From contig JAJYOH010000026.1 in the NCBI GenBank assembly GCA_021796315.1, positions 1 through 22,522 on the forward strand: a stretch of DNA of 22,522 nt, given 5' to 3'. Each line of letters opens with the position of its first letter. The stretch's first letter is position 1. Below the pieces are notes generated by a model. It saw only the letters and a list, made by a program, of their open reading frames with translations, searched no databases and was not told where the DNA came from. A program made the translations under genes and the position numbers. This DNA is from Chloroflexota bacterium (GTDB taxonomy: Bacteria > Chloroflexota > Anaerolineae > Anaerolineales > Villigracilaceae). Of this stretch, positions 19,121 through 22,522 are shown piece by piece.

Positions 19121-19994
19121 AAGTTCCAGGTCAAAGATTGAGGGAAAAGAATCTTTCAACCTTCAACCTTCAACCCTTCGACAAACTCAGGGCGACGCCT
19201 TTAAACTTCTTTGTCATCGTTGCGGATATACGCGAGCTATGCCGAAAAAATGTCCCGAATGCGGAAATGAAAATATTCGCGCCTATGGACTCGGCAGCGA
19301 AAAAGTGGAAAGCGAAGTGCAGAAATTTTTTCCGCGTGCAAAAACTTTACGCTGGGATTGGGAAACGACGCGCGAGAAGAACGCACACGAAATCATCCTG
19401 GCGCATTTTTCATCGGGGCACGCCGACGTTTTGATCGGCACGCAGATGCTGGCAAAAGGACTCGACCTGCCGCGCGTCACGTTGGTTGGAATCGTTTTCG
19501 CGGATGTTGGTTTGCACCTGCCTGACCCGTTTGCATCGGAAAGAGTCTTTCAATTGCTCACGCAAGTCGCAGGCCGCGCCGGTCGCTCGTCACGCGGCGG
19601 ACGCGTGGTGCTGCAAACTTTTTCACCGGAACATTATGTCATCCAGGCCGCGGCCAAACATGATGTCAATGGTTTTTATCAACAGGAAATTTCGCAGCGC
19701 AAACGCCTGGGTTATCCGCCGTTCGCTCGCTTGGCGCGGCTGGAATTCCGCCACCGGGATTCTTCGGCCGCCGAAAAAGAAGCGCGGAAATTCGCGGCAA
19801 AACTTCAAAGACAAATTGATGATTCAAATTTGAAGCAGGCAAATTTAATTGGCCCCGCGCCGAGTTTCTTCTCGAAGCTCAACGGCGAATTTCGCTGGCA
19901 GATCATTTTACGTGCGCTCAATCCCGTTTCGATTCTGCGCGGGAAAATATCCACCGGATGGCGGGTTGAGGTAGACCCGGTAAGTTTGCTATAA
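18915..19994 (+). CDS. priA: Primosomal helicase PriA, C-terminal part (+1 frame relative to N-terminal part)
   Basis: This reading frame continues PriA after the C-run: without the extra C, the junction would read LPPIHIVDMREELKSGN, a typical PriA segment. It holds helicase lobe 2 (LSRGEQAILFLNRRG, LIGTQMLAKGLDLPRVTLVGI, LLTQVAGRAGRSSRGG) and eight zinc-binding Cys in four CxxC pairs (CRDC, CPRC, CHRC, CPEC), then the C-terminal domain (GYPPFARLARL ... RWQIILRA). The ATG at 18915 is an internal Met with no ribosome site, so this is not an independent gene. The zinc module contains about 28 extra residues encoded by a repeat-like insertion (about 19116-19202). The stop codon overlaps the -10 of the next gene. 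Confidence 0.88.
   Translation: MDMREELKSGNREIFSRELTDALGKTLSRGEQAILFLNRRGTATYVFCRDCGHVVKCPRCDTPMTAHVESSRSKIEGKESFNLQPSTLRQTQGDAFKLLCHRCGYTRAMPKKCPECGNENIRAYGLGSEKVESEVQKFFPRAKTLRWDWETTREKNAHEIILAHFSSGHADVLIGTQMLAKGLDLPRVTLVGIVFADVGLHLPDPFASERVFQLLTQVAGRAGRSSRGGRVVLQTFSPEHYVIQAAAKHDVNGFYQQEISQRKRLGYPPFARLARLEFRHRDSSAAEKEARKFAAKLQRQIDDSNLKQANLIGPAPSFFSKLNGEFRWQIILRALNPVSILRGKISTGWRVEVDPVSLL
19116..19202 (+). repeat. Dispersed-repeat-like insertion inside the priA zinc module
   Basis: Begins with GTTGAAAG (19116-19123), paired to CTTTCAAC (19153-19160), then repeats CTTCAAC and ends in CCCTTCGACAAACTCAGGG (19174-19192), a word I know as a common dispersed palindromic repeat in environmental bacterial genomes. 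It is in frame (87 bp) and codes for about 28 residues (ESSRSKIEGKESFN then STLRQTQGD) between the second and third CxxC pairs, where PriA normally has a short loop. Confidence 0.65.
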
Positions 19995-19995
19995 T
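19966..19995 (+). promoter_or_regulatory. Promoter of the DUF6159 gene, overlapping the priA stop
   Basis: -35 TTGAGG (19966-19971), 18-bp spacer, extended -10 TGcTATAAT (19987-19995). The priA stop codon (19992-19994) lies within the -10. Predicted +1 is near 20002, giving a ~26-nt leader with AAGGAGATA before the ATG at 20028. Confidence 0.8.
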
Positions 19996-20027
19996 CGCTC
20001 AAACTTAGAAATTAGAAGGAGATAACT

Positions 20028-20933
20028 ATGCAATCGCTTTCACGTGGCTGGTCATTTATGCAGCAAGCCTGGCAAATGGCATTTAAAGATAAGGACTTGA
20101 TCAAGCCGTCCATTTATGCGTTGATCGTTGGAGCCATCGTCTCGGTCATTGGGTTGATCCCATTGATCGCGGTGGCCTTTCTCTTCGGCGGAGACAACAG
20201 TCTCGCCGGACAGATCGCGATGGGCATCATGGGTGCGCTCCTGATCTTTGCTCACTATGTGGTCAGTTATCTCTTCTCCGGCATGACCGTTTATCTGATC
20301 TACGGTTATCTGGCCGAGGGCGATGGCCGCATGGACAAAGCCTGGGCCAGAGTCCAGCACGAGTTCCTGAACATCATCGCGCTGGCCGCCGCATCCACCG
20401 TAGTCAATGTATTCACTAATCAACTTCGCAGGGGCCGCAACGGACGTGGAGGCAATCTTGTCGGCGGCATGGTCGCCGGATTAATTGATACCGTTTGGAC
20501 GGAAGCCTCCTATTTGATTCTGCCCGCCATGATGATCGAAAATGCCAATCTTGCCACTGGCGTCAAACGCGCTACACAGATCGCGAAAGGCAACCTGCTT
20601 CTGATCGGCGTCAGCACAGTCGGTGTGCGCTGGGTGACTGGGGCAATCAGCTTTGTGCTTGGATTGATTGGTTTGATCATCGGCTTTGCCATCGGCGGCG
20701 GAATGATAGCCATGCTTGGATCGAACAGCGTGGCGGTTGTGGTCATCGCCATCGCCATCGGCGCGATGGTCTTCTTCGCATTTGCGATGGTGGCAAGCGT
20801 AATCAGCTCGTACACGATGACCGCCTACAATACCTGCCTCTTCCTGTGGGCGCGTGATGTGGAAAAAGCACAGGTTGCTGGTCAGCCCATTCAGGTGGCT
20901 GCGCCTGCTCCGTTAGCCGCCGTATTGGGTTAG
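20028..20933 (+). CDS. DUF6159 family multi-pass membrane protein
   Basis: 301 aa. It starts MQSLSRGWSFMQQAWQMAFKDKDLIKPS, the 'G-W-x-F-x-x-x-W-x-x-x-x-x-D-K-x-L' opening typical of DUF6159 proteins (family call from memory). About six hydrophobic segments follow, for example around 29-53, 62-90, 192-235 and 240-266, with Gly-rich helices, and a short Ala/Pro-rich C-terminus. Function is unknown; related proteins are uncharacterised inner-membrane proteins. The ribosome site AAGGAGATA is the strongest in the window and, with the consensus promoter, predicts high expression. The phosphoribosyltransferase gene starts 7 bp after its stop and probably shares its transcript. Confidence 0.8.
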   Translation: MQSLSRGWSFMQQAWQMAFKDKDLIKPSIYALIVGAIVSVIGLIPLIAVAFLFGGDNSLAGQIAMGIMGALLIFAHYVVSYLFSGMTVYLIYGYLAEGDGRMDKAWARVQHEFLNIIALAAASTVVNVFTNQLRRGRNGRGGNLVGGMVAGLIDTVWTEASYLILPAMMIENANLATGVKRATQIAKGNLLLIGVSTVGVRWVTGAISFVLGLIGLIIGFAIGGGMIAMLGSNSVAVVVIAIAIGAMVFFAFAMVASVISSYTMTAYNTCLFLWARDVEKAQVAGQPIQVAAPAPLAAVLG

Positions 20934-20940
20934 CAATTTA

Positions 20941-21444
20941 ATGCAACCGGAACAACGCCGCGAAATGATAACCTGGGGTGAGGTGAATCGTCTCATCGAT
21001 CACCTTCTGCCGCAGTTCCGCCGCGAATTCACTGCGATGGTGATGATCACGCGCGGCGGCATTGTCCCCGGCGGGATGCTGGCCGAAGCAATGGACATCA
21101 CTCACGTTCTCACAGCAGCTGTAGATTTTCCGGCGCAGCTTCAAAAATCCACCATGATGGAATGGCCGGAATTCCTGCAATTCCCCGCCGACGATAAACT
21201 GCGCGGACGCCCGACCTTGATCGTGGACGATGTCTGGGGTTCGGGACGCACGATCACATCGGTCAAGAATCGAGTCTCGGCCGCGGGCGGTTTTCCCGAA
21301 ACGTGCGTGTTGCATTTCAATCCGTATCGAAATTTATTCGGCACGGTACGTCCCGATTATTACGCGGCGGTCACGGATGCCTTCATCGTCTATCCATGGG
21401 AGATAGACAGAGGCACTGACCAAATCCTTTTGGAACAACAATAA
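20941..21444 (+). CDS. Phosphoribosyltransferase family protein
   Basis: 167 aa. The PRPP-binding motif is at about residues 93-105: LIVDDVWGSGRTI, matching the PRTase pattern of hydrophobics, two Asp, then a small-residue loop ending G-x-T. An upstream ITRGGIVPGGMLAEAM segment (about 36-51) is the usual N-terminal strand and helix. It resembles the xanthine/hypoxanthine or GPT-like type I PRTases, which join a base to PRPP; some relatives are regulatory. The substrate hood cannot be assigned, so substrate is not called. The start ATG is 7 bp after the DUF6159 stop without an obvious ribosome site, suggesting coupling; an internal ATG at 20965 is an alternative. A bidirectional terminator overlaps the end. 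Confidence 0.85.
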   Translation: MQPEQRREMITWGEVNRLIDHLLPQFRREFTAMVMITRGGIVPGGMLAEAMDITHVLTAAVDFPAQLQKSTMMEWPEFLQFPADDKLRGRPTLIVDDVWGSGRTITSVKNRVSAAGGFPETCVLHFNPYRNLFGTVRPDYYAAVTDAFIVYPWEIDRGTDQILLEQQ

Positions 21445-21481
21445 AAAGAAGCGACGCGCTCATCACGCGTCGTTTCTTTTT
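21443..21481. terminator. Bidirectional terminator between convergent genes
   Basis: Arms AAAAAGAAGCGACGCG (21443-21458) and CGCGTCGTTTCTTTTT (21466-21481) pair over 16 positions with one G-T pair; the loop is CTCATCA. A- and T-runs at the outer ends give a U-tract in both directions. It serves the phosphoribosyltransferase (plus) and glycosyltransferase (minus) genes. Confidence 0.9.
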
Positions 21482-21502
21482 CTGAACTTCAAGCGGCTTC
21501 CG

Positions 21503-22522
21503 TTAATTGGGGTTATATCTCCGTCCTCGCCACGTCACCCCCTGCCCCGACAAAACTTTCCAGGCCGATGTAAACATCATCGCCGCGAAGACTGCCGCGC
21601 CGAGCGGCGTGGTCAACGCGTACCAGCGTGAAATTTCCATTTTGGATGCAACATTTGCACGCGCGTAGATCAGGTAACCCCAGAGTATCAACGCTTCGGC
21701 AATAATCCATAAAGCCAACCCATCGCCACCGTGCAGGAACCAAAACAATCCCAACAAAGGCCAGGCCGGAAGGAACAAGGCGGCAACTAAAGAAACAAAA
21801 GCGCCGAACGCGCCCAGCATCAACATGGCGGGATGATCGCGCAGACCGAGATAAATATTCTTCGTCCAGCCTTCCCACATCTCCGGCAGTGACGTGTACA
21901 TGCGCGTGCTCGCCACCTGCATTCCGTCCGCGACGATCAGACGATAGCCGCTCCACTTCACTTTTTCTGAAATGGCTTTATCTTCCACGATCTGGTCTTT
22001 GACGCTTTCATGTCCACCGATGGCATCATAAATATTTCGCCGGATCATGATGAATTGACCGTTGGCAATCGCATCGCGCGTTTTCGGGTCGTTGACTTTG
22101 CGCGGAGAAAATCCAACCGAGAGCGCGGTCAAAACCAGCGGCATGACGACTTTTTCCCAGAATGTGCCGGTGATTTGTTTGGTCATGATCGTGAACAGGT
22201 CGGCTTTTGTTTCGACGGCTTTGAGATAACAAGATGAAATTGCGTCCGGCGAGAGAAAAGTATCGGCGTCCACGAAACACAACCAGTCGCCTTTTGCAGA
22301 GGCCGCAGCCTGGTACAAAGCGTGGGGCTTTCCGGCCCAGCCCGAGGGCAGGTCTGAGCCGTGGATAATTTGCAGGCGAGCCTTGCGAAGGTTTCCAACC
22401 TTCGCAAGGCTTTCTAGAATCTGCGAAGTGGAATCCACCGAACGGTCATCCAAAACGATCAATTCAAAATTGGGATAAGTCTGCGCGAGAATTGCTTCGA
22501 CACAGGCGCGAATATTTTTTTC
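21503..22522 (-). CDS. Membrane-anchored family 2 glycosyltransferase, 5' end beyond window
   Basis: 339 residues visible, open to the right edge, so the N-terminus is missing. The frame at the edge (EKNIRACVEAILAQTYPNFELIVLDDRS) is the start of the GT-A fold: the C-x-x-S/A-I-L-x-Q-x-Y-P and DDRSxD motifs. A DxD-type metal site (FVDADTF) follows, then an EDK acceptor-region motif (QIVEDKAISEKVKWSG). About three C-terminal transmembrane helices anchor it to the membrane (LGAFGAFVSLVAALFL, LLGLFWFLHG / LALWIIAEALILWGYLIY, LGAAVFAAMMFTSAW). Such enzymes transfer sugars to lipids or polysaccharides; related types act on carotenoids or hopanoids, but the substrate is not evident. A 33-bp palindrome is embedded in frame near the N-terminus. 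Confidence 0.9.
   Translation of the reverse strand, partial: EKNIRACVEAILAQTYPNFELIVLDDRSVDSTSQILESLAKVGNLRKARLQIIHGSDLPSGWAGKPHALYQAAASAKGDWLCFVDADTFLSPDAISSCYLKAVETKADLFTIMTKQITGTFWEKVVMPLVLTALSVGFSPRKVNDPKTRDAIANGQFIMIRRNIYDAIGGHESVKDQIVEDKAISEKVKWSGYRLIVADGMQVASTRMYTSLPEMWEGWTKNIYLGLRDHPAMLMLGAFGAFVSLVAALFLPAWPLLGLFWFLHGGDGLALWIIAEALILWGYLIYARANVASKMEISRWYALTTPLGAAVFAAMMFTSAWKVLSGQGVTWRGRRYNPN
22379..22411. repeat. 33-bp palindromic repeat inside the glycosyltransferase gene
   Basis: AGCCTTGCGAAGGTT (22379-22393) and AACCTTCGCAAGGCT (22397-22411) are exact reverse complements around TCC. It is in frame and adds about 11 residues (SLAKVGNLRKA) between the helix after DDRSVDS and the strand before the LPSGWAGKPHAL segment, where related enzymes have a short turn. 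Confidence 0.8.

Overview
The window looks like a chromosomal segment of a Chloroflexota bacterium, most likely Anaerolineae. This is an inference from gene content and style: a GH13-type protein with a long lysine-rich tail, DUF3054 and DUF6159 membrane proteins, a MEMO1-family protein, Thr/Pro-rich lipoproteins, medium GC, and short dispersed palindromic repeats both between and inside genes. No rRNA, tRNA or CRISPR array was seen. Coding density is high, and the longest gene-free stretch is about 280 bases.

Layout. Bases 1-6101 are read entirely on the minus strand: the first 25 codons of an IS1595-type transposase at the edge, a lipoprotein, a small membrane protein translationally coupled to an M19 membrane dipeptidase, a four-domain ribosomal protein S1 with a textbook promoter, and a membrane-bound GAF histidine kinase. 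Bases 6193-21444 are mostly plus strand: the GH13-like protein, a minus-strand membrane protein, a PIG-L deacetylase, greA, lysS, a DUF3054 protein, an ECF sigma / anti-sigma / Nudix operon, two tandem paralogous lipoproteins separated by a nested palindromic element, a MEMO1-family protein, priA (frameshifted), a DUF6159 membrane protein and a phosphoribosyltransferase. A bidirectional terminator then separates these from a minus-strand GT2 glycosyltransferase that runs off the right edge.

How the genes work together. Most are housekeeping genes (S1, GreA, LysRS, PriA) mixed with envelope and regulatory genes. The clearest functional unit is sigma factor - membrane anti-sigma - Nudix hydrolase, with overlapping genes and an apparently leaderless promoter. 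No unmistakably new multi-gene defence or metabolic system was found.

The most notable signals are: (i) a recurrent promoter layout, TGn plus a -10 hexamer, that places the start ATG at or next to +1 (PIG-L, ECF sigma, MEMO1; nearly so for GH13), suggesting leaderless mRNAs; (ii) dispersed-repeat-like sequences inserted in frame in priA and in the glycosyltransferase; (iii) a one-base C-run frameshift that splits priA; (iv) a histone-H1-like tail on a divergent GH13 protein; (v) a perfect 22-bp palindrome in the greA leader.
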